Below the pieces are notes generated by a model that did not search any database, was not told the origin of the DNA, and saw nothing but the letters and a program-made list of their open reading frames with translations. Shown here in pieces: positions 51,191-59,304 of a DNA stretch of 64,000 nt. How positions within the stretch are numbered: the first letter of the stretch is position 1; the number at the start of each line of letters is the position of its first letter. Both the position numbers and the translations under genes were made by a program. The DNA is taken from NCBI GenBank assembly GCA_041398565.1, contig JAWKUN010000004.1, positions 496,001 to 560,000 on the forward strand, read 5' to 3'. Source of the DNA: DATGPD01 sp041398565. GTDB lineage: Bacteria > Planctomycetota > UBA1135 > UBA2386.

Positions 51191-52213
51191 CTAGTCGCGA
51201 GCCCCCTCGACGCGGGCGACCTCGTCCTGGTGGCCGTCCGGGTGCGTGGTGTGCCAGCGCCACGCACTCTCGACGATCTGCTCGATCGACCCGAAGCGCG
51301 GCTGCCAGCCGAGCTCGGCGCGGATCTTGGCGCTGCTGCCGACCAGACGCGGCGGATCGCCAGCGCGCCTGGGTCCGACGCGGCGCGGCACCGGGCGCCC
51401 GGACACCGTTTCGACGGCGCGGATGACCTCGAGCACCGACGTTCCTTGCTCGTTGCCCAGGTTGTAGGCGCGGAAGCCGAACGCTCGGCCGGCGCGCTCC
51501 ATCGCCTCGAGGCCGAGCACGTGCGCCTCGGCCAGGTCGCAGACGTGGATGTAGTCGCGCACGCAGGTGCCGTCGGGCGTGGGATAGTCGTCGCCGAAAA
51601 CGGTGACCGGCGGTCGCGTGCCGAGCGCAGCGCCGATCACCAGCGGGATGAGGTGCGTCTCGGGGTCGTGGTCCTCGCCGAGCTCGCCGGTGGGATGGGC
51701 GCCGGCAGCGTTGAAGTAGCGCAGGGCGATCGCCTGCAGGCCGTGCGCGCGCTGGAAGTCGCGCATCATCTTCTCGCACACGAGCTTGGTCTCGCCGTAC
51801 GGATTGATGGGGTGCTGCGGCAGGTCCTCGGTGAGAGGCATCCGATCGGGCGTGCCGTAGGTGGCACAGGTGGAGCTGAACACGAGCCGCTCGACTCGGT
51901 GCGCCACCATCGCCTCCAGCAAGTTGAGCGTTCCACCGACGTTGTGCCGGTAGTAGCGGCCCGGGTCGCTGACCGACTCGCCGACGTAGCAGCGCGCCGC
52001 GAAGTGGAACACGGCGGTCACGCCGCGTTGCCCGAAGATCCGATCCAGGCAGGCGCGGTCGTGCACGTCGCCGCGCACCAGCTCGGTGTCCTTGACCGCT
52101 GCGACGTGCCCTTCGCTGAGATCGTCGAGCACGAGCACCGGCCGCCCGCGCTCGCGCAGCGCGGCGACGGTGTGCGACCCGATGTAGCCTGCCCCGCCGA
52201 CGACCAGGATCAC
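51191..52213 (-). CDS. galE: UDP-glucose 4-epimerase-like protein
   Basis: 340 residues from GTG at 52213, overlapping the upstream stop as GTGA; normal GalE length. Extended SDR features: cofactor motif GGAGYIG (6-12), SSTCATYG (Ser114), catalytic Tyr139 and Lys143 in YGETK, and RYFNAAGA followed by ETHLIPL, both typical of GalE. It interconverts UDP-glucose and UDP-galactose, or the N-acetyl forms, using bound NAD. A role in supplying an envelope sugar fits its location between two lipoprotein genes; the exact substrate cannot be read. Confidence 0.93.
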   Translation of the reverse strand: MILVVGGAGYIGSHTVAALRERGRPVLVLDDLSEGHVAAVKDTELVRGDVHDRACLDRIFGQRGVTAVFHFAARCYVGESVSDPGRYYRHNVGGTLNLLEAMVAHRVERLVFSSTCATYGTPDRMPLTEDLPQHPINPYGETKLVCEKMMRDFQRAHGLQAIALRYFNAAGAHPTGELGEDHDPETHLIPLVIGAALGTRPPVTVFGDDYPTPDGTCVRDYIHVCDLAEAHVLGLEAMERAGRAFGFRAYNLGNEQGTSVLEVIRAVETVSGRPVPRRVGPRRAGDPPRLVGSSAKIRAELGWQPRFGSIEQIVESAWRWHTTHPDGHQDEVARVEGARD

Positions 52214-53709
52214 GATCCGCGGCGCTCCTTGTCCTTGCCTGCGGACTTCGTCAGGCGGTCGACCTCGTCGCGCCAGGCCGCGATCACGTGATCGCGCTGC
52301 TCGGGGTCGCGCTCGCCGCCGAAGGGCAGCGCCACCTCGCGCCCGGTGATGGCGACCAGGGCACGATGCAGGGTCAAGAACGCGTCGGGGTCCCGTTCGC
52401 GGCCGATCGCCGCCACCACGGCGGTCAGACCGGCGCGGTCCGGCAGACGCACGGCGCAAACGGCGGCGGCGGCGCGAACTCCAGCCGCCGCGTCCTGCAG
52501 CCCGACCTCGAGCAGCTCGCCCGAGTTCGCGCAGCGTCCGGTTCCGACCTGGAGTGCGGCGATGCGCACGGCTTCGTGCTCGTCGCGCAGCGCCCATCGC
52601 ACGGTGGCCGGCACCACCTCGATGCGTCCGTTGGCGCAGAGCGCGCGCACCGCCCGCGCCCGCTCGGCTGGCTGAGGTGCGAAACGGAGGATGCCGAGGA
52701 GCTCGCGTTCGCGGTGCGTGCGCCCTGTCCCCTGAAGTTCGCTCTGTACCTCCTGGCGCGCGGCCCGGATGTTGGCGACCGCGGCCTGCACGGTCGGATC
52801 GTCGCCGTGGACGGCGAGGATCTGGTCGAGGAGCCGCAGCGCCTCCTGACCGCGACCTCGTTGCCGCTCGAGCAGCGCGCGGTGGAACAAGAGGAGCGGC
52901 TGTGCAATGCGACCGCCGCGAACGTCGAGCAACTTGAGGGCTTCGTCGACGCGCAGACAGTCTCCCAGTAGACCGGCCTTGACGATCACCAGGCCCGGCT
53001 CGTCCGGCACGTCGTCGAGGACGGCGTCGACGCTCGCCAGAGCAGACTCGAAGTCGCCGGCGTCCCCGTGCACCTGAGCCAGCAGTTCGGCGGCGTCGGC
53101 GCGGTAGGTGCCGGATGCGAGTTCGGCACGGAGCAGCTGCATCCCCTCATCGGCCTCGTCGGTTCGCAGGAGTGCGCTGCCGAGCAGGTAGCCGAGTGCC
53201 GGGTGTGGCTCCTGGCCGAGTTCGCGCTCGATCGACCGCGCCCGCCGCAGGCTGGCCACCGCCGCCGCAGCATCGCCACCGGCCAAGCGAGCTTGGCCGA
53301 GGAGCAGGTGCGCGAGGGCGCAGTTCGGTACCTCGCGGGTGACGGCAACCAGGGCCGCCGTGGCCTCGGCCTCGCGGTCGAGCTGCTGTCGGCTCAGGGC
53401 GAAGCGCAAGCGCGACTCCACCGTCGCGCCGGGCTCGATGAGCTCGAGCGCCGAGGTGCCGCCGGCCGCACGACGCTCGCGAAGCTCGCGACGCAGACGC
53501 TGCTCGAGCGCGTGGTCGGCCACCACTCCTTCGACGGTGGTCCGGCCGCCGCCGACGGTGTCGGCGGCCGACGTCTCTCCAGCCACGCTGGCCTCGCTCC
53601 CATCGCCCGCCAGCGCGATGCCGTGAGCATCCAGACGCGCCCTCCGGCTACCGGCGCAGCCGACGAGCGCCAGGCCGAGCATGCACGAGACGGTGGGAAG
53701 ACGAGACAT
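52210..53709 (-). CDS. TPR/HEAT lipoprotein
   Basis: 499 residues from ATG at 53709, with lipoprotein signal MSRLPTVSCMLGLALVGC. The first 330 residues show TPR repeats (LAHLLLGQARLAGGDAAAAV; LLAQVHGDAGDFESALASVD), and the last 150 show HEAT-type units (IEVVPATVRWALRDEHEAVR; LLEVGLQDAAAGVRAAAAV) and a charged end. It is the first gene of the coupled series continuing through galE (GTGA overlap). It is divergent from the inositol-phosphatase-like gene, with only 49 bp between starts, so promoters for both must overlap or lie inside the opposite gene. Probably an envelope scaffold. Confidence 0.85.
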   Translation of the reverse strand: MSRLPTVSCMLGLALVGCAGSRRARLDAHGIALAGDGSEASVAGETSAADTVGGGRTTVEGVVADHALEQRLRRELRERRAAGGTSALELIEPGATVESRLRFALSRQQLDREAEATAALVAVTREVPNCALAHLLLGQARLAGGDAAAAVASLRRARSIERELGQEPHPALGYLLGSALLRTDEADEGMQLLRAELASGTYRADAAELLAQVHGDAGDFESALASVDAVLDDVPDEPGLVIVKAGLLGDCLRVDEALKLLDVRGGRIAQPLLLFHRALLERQRGRGQEALRLLDQILAVHGDDPTVQAAVANIRAARQEVQSELQGTGRTHRERELLGILRFAPQPAERARAVRALCANGRIEVVPATVRWALRDEHEAVRIAALQVGTGRCANSGELLEVGLQDAAAGVRAAAAVCAVRLPDRAGLTAVVAAIGRERDPDAFLTLHRALVAITGREVALPFGGERDPEQRDHVIAAWRDEVDRLTKSAGKDKERRGS

Positions 53710-53758
53710 GCAGCAGTGGGCGCACGGGCCGCGCGCGTTCGCAGCGTATCATCGGGCG

Positions 53759-54640
53759 GTGTCCGGTCCGAAAGCGTTTTCCCGCTCGTCTGGGCGGAGC
53801 CCTCCCCGCGCCATCGCTCACGATGCGCCGCGCAACCTCGCCGACTTCGCCGCGCAGTGCGCGCTCGACGTGGGGCGCTGGCTCGTACGCGAGCGCCCGC
53901 GCCGCCGCTCGCTCGGCGCCCGTGACAAGGGCAAGGGCGACCCGGTCACCGACCTCGACGTGGCCGCCGAGGAGCGCTTGCGACGCGCCATCGGCAAGCG
54001 CTGGCCGGGGCACGGCTTCCTCGGCGAGGAGACCGGCGCGTCCGACCTCGAGAGGACGTTCGTGTGGATCGTCGATCCCATCGACGGCACTGCCAACTTC
54101 GCCAACGGCCTGCTGCCGTGGGGCGTGTCGGTCGCGTGCCTCCGCGATGGGGTGCCGGTTGCCGGCGCGGTCTACGCCGCCGCCGAGGACCGACTCTGCG
54201 TCGCCGCGCGGGGCGCGGGCGCACACGTGCTGGGGCCGCGGCGTCGACGCATCCGCACACCACCCGCGCAGCGCCTCGACGCGCGTGCCGTCATCGGCGT
54301 GCAGTGGTTCCGCGGTGTGCGTCACCTGCCGTTCCTGCCGGCCTTGCTCGGTACCGGCACCCGGGTGCGCGTGTTCGGCTGCACGGTATCCCAGCTGTGC
54401 GACGTCGCCGTCGGGCGCCTGCATGCGAACGTGCAGCAACAGGGCAAGGTCTGGGACGTGGCCGCCGCGGGTCTGGTCGTCGAGGAAGCCGGCGGCCTGT
54501 TCACGCGCTGGGACGGCCGCCCCGTCTTTCCCTGCACGCCGCGCGGTCTGACCGGGCACCACGCGACGGTCGGCGCTCCGCCCGGGGTCCACCGCCAGGT
54601 CCTCCGCCTTCTGGACCGCGTTGCCGTTTCGCGCGCGTAA
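53759..54640 (+). CDS. Inositol-monophosphatase-family phosphatase
   Basis: 293 residues from GTG at 53759; ATGs at 53681 and 53708 would overlap the divergent gene and were rejected. Family motifs are complete: the metal-binding GEET at 89-92, DPIDGTANF at 106-114 and WDVAAAG about 120 residues later. Such enzymes use two or three magnesium ions to hydrolyse a small phosphoester. Substrate could be inositol 1-phosphate, histidinol phosphate or 3'-phosphoadenosine 5'-phosphate; conserved residues here do not decide between them. Cytoplasmic. It is followed after 237 bp by the HEAT-pair genes on the same strand. Confidence 0.92.
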   Translation: MSGPKAFSRSSGRSPPRAIAHDAPRNLADFAAQCALDVGRWLVRERPRRRSLGARDKGKGDPVTDLDVAAEERLRRAIGKRWPGHGFLGEETGASDLERTFVWIVDPIDGTANFANGLLPWGVSVACLRDGVPVAGAVYAAAEDRLCVAARGAGAHVLGPRRRRIRTPPAQRLDARAVIGVQWFRGVRHLPFLPALLGTGTRVRVFGCTVSQLCDVAVGRLHANVQQQGKVWDVAAAGLVVEEAGGLFTRWDGRPVFPCTPRGLTGHHATVGAPPGVHRQVLRLLDRVAVSRA

Positions 54641-54726
54641 CATCCGGCACACAACGCCCCGCGCCGCAGGTTCGGCGGGACCGGGGAAATGGTGCTCTGG
54701 CCATCGTCTCGGTCGTCGCGGAGGTC

Positions 54727-54732
54727 TAGAAT
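54727..54732 (+). promoter_or_regulatory. Possible -10 box of the HEAT-pair promoter
   Basis: TAGAAT, five of six matches to TATAAT, in the 237-bp gap before the first HEAT gene. No clear -35 box lies at 16-18 bp. Transcription from here would give a leader of about 140 nt. Weak evidence, but the gap needs a promoter and this is its best box. Confidence 0.3.
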
Positions 54733-54877
54733 CCGCGCCCCAAGCCCTGCGTGCGCCTAGCCCGCGGGCCCCGTGCGCGGTGCACCGCGGACGCGGCTCG
54801 TGATTTGCACCAGGAGCCTCGCTTTCCAGCCGTCGCCTCGCGACGAGAACAGAGCTCACCTCTCCACAGGAGACACG

Positions 54878-56905
54878 ATGAAGAAGTTGCTGTTGACGGG
54901 TCTTGCCCTCGCCTCGGTGCTGGCGACGGCACCCGATCTCTACGCCCACGGCGGTCAGTACCGCGGCCCCGGTGACGTCGTCCCCCCGAACCCGGGTGGC
55001 GGCCGCGGTAGCGGCCCCGGCGCCTCGGGCCCCAACACGCCTGGCCCCAGCGGCCCCAACACCCCCGGCCCCTCGGGACCCAGCACGCCCGGCCCGTCGG
55101 GTCCGGCCACCGGTGGCCCCGCTGCGGCGGCCGGTCCGGGGGCAGCGGCGACCGGTCCGCGCGGCGCCGCCGTCGGTGACGACCTGACGCGCTGGGCCTT
55201 CTGGTGGGAGTTCAACAAGGACCCCTTCATCCGCCTCCGAGAAGCCATCCACGCCGGCGGTATCACCACCGGTTCGGACGACTTCTACCTCGGCGGCGCT
55301 CGCCGCGAAGAGGCCGTCGACACCTTGAAGCCCGGCAAGACCGAGATCCTCAACGTGATCCTGCCGGCCCTGAAGCAAGCGCTCGAGGGCACCACCGACC
55401 GCGACATCACGTCGTCGTGCGTCGTGGCGATGGCGAAGATCGGGGAGGACCACCCCAACTTCAAGATCCTGCCGATCTTCGAGAAGTACCTGAAGGAGCG
55501 CGACCAGGAGATCCGCGAGACCGCGGCGCTGGCCATGGGCATCTCGCAGATGCCCGAGGCGATGACCAACCTGGTGCACCTGCTGAAGGACTCGCAAGAG
55601 GGGCGCGCCCTCGCCGGGCGCTCCGAAGTCGACCCGCGCACGCGTTCCTTCGCCGCCTACGGCGTGGGCCTGGTGGCGCACGCTTCGGCGAACACCGACC
55701 TCAAGCGCACGGCCTTCGAAGCGCTCAAGGAAGTCATGACGTCGTCGAACGACCGCAACATCAGCGTGGCGGTCATCAACGGCATGCGCATGATCCGCAC
55801 CAACCCGGAGGCGGGCGACAAGGAGAGCAAGCTGCGCTCCGACATGCTCGACACCCTGTGGAGCTACTACACCAAGGATCTCGGTCAGGGCGACCAGCAG
55901 ATTCAGGCGCACGTGCCGCCGGCCATCGCCTCGATCCTCGGCCGCGGCGGTGACACCAAGGGCACCTACAAGGAGCGCCTGGGTGGCGAGCTGGACGAGA
56001 AGTTCGGCAAGCGCAACATCAACATCTACCAGTCCGCCGCCCTCGCGCTCGGCCAGCTGTGCACGACCAGCAAGGACGACGCCAAGTACTGCAAGCTGCT
56101 CGACGAGTACGCCGGCAAGGGCCGCGACCAGCAGGCGCGTTACTTCTCGATCATGGCCATGGCGGAAATCGGCGGCAACGACAACCGCAACGCGCTGCTG
56201 AAGCGGCTCGACAAGGGCCGCGACCAGGAGAAGTCGTGGGCGGCGATCGCGCTCGGCGTGTACGCCTTCAACGAGGCGGCCGCCGCCGGCAAGGGCGCCA
56301 CTGCCGACGCCACCATCGGTCGCGCCCTGCACAACGTGCTCAGCAACGAGAAGAACGACGAGGTGCTGTCGTCGGTGTCGGTTGCGCTCGGCCTGTGCAA
56401 GTACGGCGAGTCGGCCGACGACCTGCGCAAGCTGCTCGAGAAGTACAAGAAGCGCGACGACTTCGCCGGGTACATCTCGATCGGCCTGGCCCTCATGAAC
56501 GACACCGCCTCGAAGGAGGTCATCCGCGAGATCGTCAAGACGTCGATCCGCCGGCCCGACCTGCTGAAGCAAGCGGCGATCGCGCTGGGCAAGATGGGCG
56601 ACAAGCAGGTGGCGCTCGACTTGACCAAGCTCCTGGAGGAGCCGGACAAGAACGTCGCCAAGCTGTCGGCGATCGCGTCGGCGCTCGGCTTCATCGGTGA
56701 CAAGCGCAGCGTCACGCCGCTGAAGAACATGTTGTTCGATCAGTCGATCACCGAGCTGTCGCGTGCGTTCGCCGCGGTCGCCCTCGGCGGCATCGCCGAC
56801 AAGGAGGATCTGCCGTGGAACTCGAAGATCGCGGTCGGCATCAACTACCGCGCATCGGTCGAGACGCTGACCAACTCGCAGACCGGCATCCTCGACATCC
56901 TGTGA
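54878..56905 (+). CDS. Secreted HEAT-repeat protein with collagen-like linker (tandem copy 1)
   Basis: 675 residues from ATG at 54878, with AGGAGA 6 nt upstream. Signal peptide MKKLLLTGLALASVLATAPD is followed by HGGQYRGPGDVVPPNPGGGR and a Gly-Pro-rich linker with four 8-residue repeats. From about residue 100 a helical domain begins with DDLTRWAFWWEFNKDPF and continues as HEAT-like repeats (RETAALAMGISQMPEAMTNL; LKQAAIALGKMGDKQVALDL; VAKLSAIASALGFIGDKRSV). The next gene encodes a close paralogue in the same order. Probably a periplasmic or surface scaffold; no enzyme motif. A rho-independent terminator follows at 56964. Confidence 0.9.
   Translation: MKKLLLTGLALASVLATAPDLYAHGGQYRGPGDVVPPNPGGGRGSGPGASGPNTPGPSGPNTPGPSGPSTPGPSGPATGGPAAAAGPGAAATGPRGAAVGDDLTRWAFWWEFNKDPFIRLREAIHAGGITTGSDDFYLGGARREEAVDTLKPGKTEILNVILPALKQALEGTTDRDITSSCVVAMAKIGEDHPNFKILPIFEKYLKERDQEIRETAALAMGISQMPEAMTNLVHLLKDSQEGRALAGRSEVDPRTRSFAAYGVGLVAHASANTDLKRTAFEALKEVMTSSNDRNISVAVINGMRMIRTNPEAGDKESKLRSDMLDTLWSYYTKDLGQGDQQIQAHVPPAIASILGRGGDTKGTYKERLGGELDEKFGKRNINIYQSAALALGQLCTTSKDDAKYCKLLDEYAGKGRDQQARYFSIMAMAEIGGNDNRNALLKRLDKGRDQEKSWAAIALGVYAFNEAAAAGKGATADATIGRALHNVLSNEKNDEVLSSVSVALGLCKYGESADDLRKLLEKYKKRDDFAGYISIGLALMNDTASKEVIREIVKTSIRRPDLLKQAAIALGKMGDKQVALDLTKLLEEPDKNVAKLSAIASALGFIGDKRSVTPLKNMLFDQSITELSRAFAAVALGGIADKEDLPWNSKIAVGINYRASVETLTNSQTGILDIL
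55025..55120. repeat. Four 24-bp collagen-like coding repeats
   Basis: Codons for SGPNTPGP, SGPNTPGP, SGPSTPGP and SGPATGGP lie in tandem inside the first HEAT gene. The Gly-x-Pro pattern resembles short collagen-like linkers. The second HEAT paralogue has a Pro/Gly linker at the same place but without this regular repeat. Confidence 0.85.
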
Positions 56906-56963
56906 TCGAGTCGCACGCGGTGCGCTGCCGCTGAGGCAGGCACCGCGGACGATCGGCTGGAAC

Positions 56964-57003
56964 GAGCCCGCGCCTCCCGAGGTGCGGGCTCTCTCGTTTT
57001 CTT
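56964..57003 (+). terminator. Rho-independent terminator between the HEAT paralogues
   Basis: Perfect 8-bp stem GAGCCCGC/GCGGGCTC at 56964-56991, with a 12-nt loop that can form an additional CCT/AGG pair, followed by TCTCGTTTTCTT. This is the clearest intrinsic terminator in the window. It lies 58 bp after the first HEAT gene stop, so the second copy likely has its own promoter in the remaining 240 bp or depends on readthrough. Confidence 0.85.
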
Positions 57004-57244
57004 GGCAGCGCGCGCACGCCGAGCGTCCGCCGCGCGCTCCGGGCAACGGTCACGCGCGCGAACCAACAAGCGACAGCAACCGTGGCGCCGGCGACAGCGG
57101 CGCGCCACGCCCGGCGCCGCTGCCACGCCCGGACTGCGCGACGCCACGCCGTTTCGGCCGACTCCACCGCATGCGGCCCACGCCTTGCTACATCGCGGGC
57201 ACTCCACGCCTCGCCGGTCGCCACCTACCCGAGCGAGACCAGAC

Positions 57245-59257
57245 ATGAGAATCATCCGCATGGCGAGCACGACCCTCGCCTTCCTCTGTGCCGCGGCGCC
57301 CGATCTTTCGGCGCACGGCGGCATCTACCGCGGCCCCGGCGACATCGTGCCGCCCAACCCCGGCGGCGGGCGCGGCACCGCCACCGGCGGCGGTGCGCCG
57401 ACGCCCGACCGGCCCGGTCCGCACACGCCTGGCCCCGGCCTGCCGTCGGCACCTGCGCCGGGCAACCCGAACACGGGTGGACTGTCGAGCCCGACGGGCG
57501 GACGCCAGACCCCTCACACCGGCGGCGCGCCCCTCGAGCCCGACCTCACGCGCTGGGCGTTCTGGTGGGAGTTCAACAAGGAGCCCTTCATCATGCTGAA
57601 GAGCGCGATCCACAGTGGCCTCACCACCACCGGCGACGACGAGATCAACCTTCTCGGCAGCCGCCGCGACCTGGGGCGCGAGACCCTGCGGCCGACCGCG
57701 CGCGTGGTGCAGAACGAGATCCTGCCCGCGCTCAAGCGCGCCCTCGAGCAGTCGGACAACCGCGACATCGTGTCCTCGTGCATGGTGGCGCTGGCCAAGA
57801 TCGGCAAGGACCACCCGGAGTTCTCCATCCTGCCGATCTTCCAGCAGCACCTCACCGAGCGTGACCAGGAGGTGCGCGAAACGGCGGCCCTGGCCATGGG
57901 CATCTCGCAGATGCCGTCGGCCCTGCAGCCCCTCAGCGACCTGCTGCGCGACAACGAGGCCGGACGCAAGCTGGTCGACCGCGCCGAGGTCGACCCGCGC
58001 ACGCGCTCCTTCGCCGCCTACGGCCTGGGGCTCATCGCCAACGCGTCCAGCAGCACCGATCTGAAGCGCGCCGCCTTCGAGCCATTGCGCGAGACTCTCG
58101 AAGCCTCGCACGACCGCAACATCCGCGTCGGTTGCATCCTCGGCATGCGCCTCATCCGCACCAACCCCGACGGCAGCGACAAGGAGAGCAAGCTGCGCGA
58201 CGACGTGATGTCGACGCTGTGGACGCTCTACACCGCGAGCGAAGGGCAGGGCGAGCAGCAGATCCAGGCGCACGTCCCGGCAGCCATCGCTGCCATCGTC
58301 GGCCGTGGTGGTGACAGTGGCGCGCAGTTCAAGGAACGCTTCGCCGGCGAACTGAGCGACAAGTTCGGCAAGCGCAACATCAACATCTACCAATCGGCGG
58401 CGCTCGCCCTGGGCCAACTGTGCACTCCGACCAACGAGGACGCCAAGTACTCGATGCTGCTCGACGACTACGCCAGCAACGGCCGCGACCAGCAGACACG
58501 CTACTTCGCGCTCGTGGCCCTGGCGCAGATCGGCGGCGACAGGAACCGCACGGCCCTGCTCAAGCGGCTGGCGAAGGGACACGACCAGGAGAAGTCCTGG
58601 GCCGCCCTGGCGCTCGGGGTCCTGGCGTTCCGTGCCAGGGACAAGAACAGCGAGCCGGACGCCACCATCGGGCGCGCCTTGCTCGACGTCCTGCGCAGCG
58701 AGAAGAACGACGAGGTGCTGAGCGCCGTCGCCGTGGGACTCGGTCTGTGCCGGTATCGCGACGCAGCCGACGAGTTGCGCAGCCTGCTGGGCAAGTACCG
58801 GCGCCGCGACGAACTGGCCGGCTACCTGTGCATCGGCCTGGCACTGATGGAGGACTTCGAGTCGCGCGAGCTCATCCGCGACATCGCGGCCACCTCGGTG
58901 CGCCGGCCCGACTTGCTCAAGCAGGCGGCCATCGCGCTCGGCAAGCTCGGCGACAAGGAAGTCACCGAAGACCTCACCCGCCGGCTGGCGGAGCCCGACA
59001 AGAACGTCGCCAAGCTGTCGGCTCTGGCGGCGGCCCTCGGCTACATCGGCGACCGCCGCACCATCCAGCCGCTCAAGGCGATGCTCTTCGACTCCTCGAT
59101 CACCGAGCTGTCGCGGGCATTCGCCGCGGTCGCGCTCGGCGGCGTGGCCGACAAGGAAGACTTGCCCTGGAACACCAAGATCGGCGTCGATCTCAACTAC
59201 CGGGCGGCGGTCGAGACGCTGTCGAACTCGGTGTCGGGCATCCTCGACATCCTGTGA
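57245..59257 (+). CDS. Secreted HEAT-repeat protein (tandem copy 2)
   Basis: 670 residues from ATG at 57245, preceded only by a weak GAG. Signal peptide MRIIRMASTTLAFLCAAAPD leads into the same HGG-YRGPGD-VPPNPGGGRG block as copy 1, then a Pro/Gly linker and DLTRWAFWWEFNKEPFI. Long stretches are shared with copy 1, for example EVDPRTRSFAAYG, FGKRNINIYQSAALALGQLC and the last residues GILDIL. Differences are concentrated in the linker and in surface loops. The copies thus look like a relatively old tandem duplication kept under selection. Periplasmic or surface scaffold role inferred. Confidence 0.9.
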   Translation: MRIIRMASTTLAFLCAAAPDLSAHGGIYRGPGDIVPPNPGGGRGTATGGGAPTPDRPGPHTPGPGLPSAPAPGNPNTGGLSSPTGGRQTPHTGGAPLEPDLTRWAFWWEFNKEPFIMLKSAIHSGLTTTGDDEINLLGSRRDLGRETLRPTARVVQNEILPALKRALEQSDNRDIVSSCMVALAKIGKDHPEFSILPIFQQHLTERDQEVRETAALAMGISQMPSALQPLSDLLRDNEAGRKLVDRAEVDPRTRSFAAYGLGLIANASSSTDLKRAAFEPLRETLEASHDRNIRVGCILGMRLIRTNPDGSDKESKLRDDVMSTLWTLYTASEGQGEQQIQAHVPAAIAAIVGRGGDSGAQFKERFAGELSDKFGKRNINIYQSAALALGQLCTPTNEDAKYSMLLDDYASNGRDQQTRYFALVALAQIGGDRNRTALLKRLAKGHDQEKSWAALALGVLAFRARDKNSEPDATIGRALLDVLRSEKNDEVLSAVAVGLGLCRYRDAADELRSLLGKYRRRDELAGYLCIGLALMEDFESRELIRDIAATSVRRPDLLKQAAIALGKLGDKEVTEDLTRRLAEPDKNVAKLSALAAALGYIGDRRTIQPLKAMLFDSSITELSRAFAAVALGGVADKEDLPWNTKIGVDLNYRAAVETLSNSVSGILDIL

Positions 59258-59272
59258 CGCGGCTCGGAACCC

Positions 59273-59298
59273 GCGGCTCGCGCCCTGGCGCGGGCCGC
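59273..59298. terminator. Hairpin between convergent genes, possible bidirectional terminator
   Basis: An 11-bp stem with one wobble pair (GCGGC-T-CGCGC / GCGCG-G-GCCGC) and a 4-nt loop lies in the 47-bp gap between the second HEAT gene and the convergent spermidine-synthase-like gene. There is no T-tract on either side, so termination would need a factor. Confidence 0.5.
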
Positions 59299-59304
59299 GC
59301 CGGG

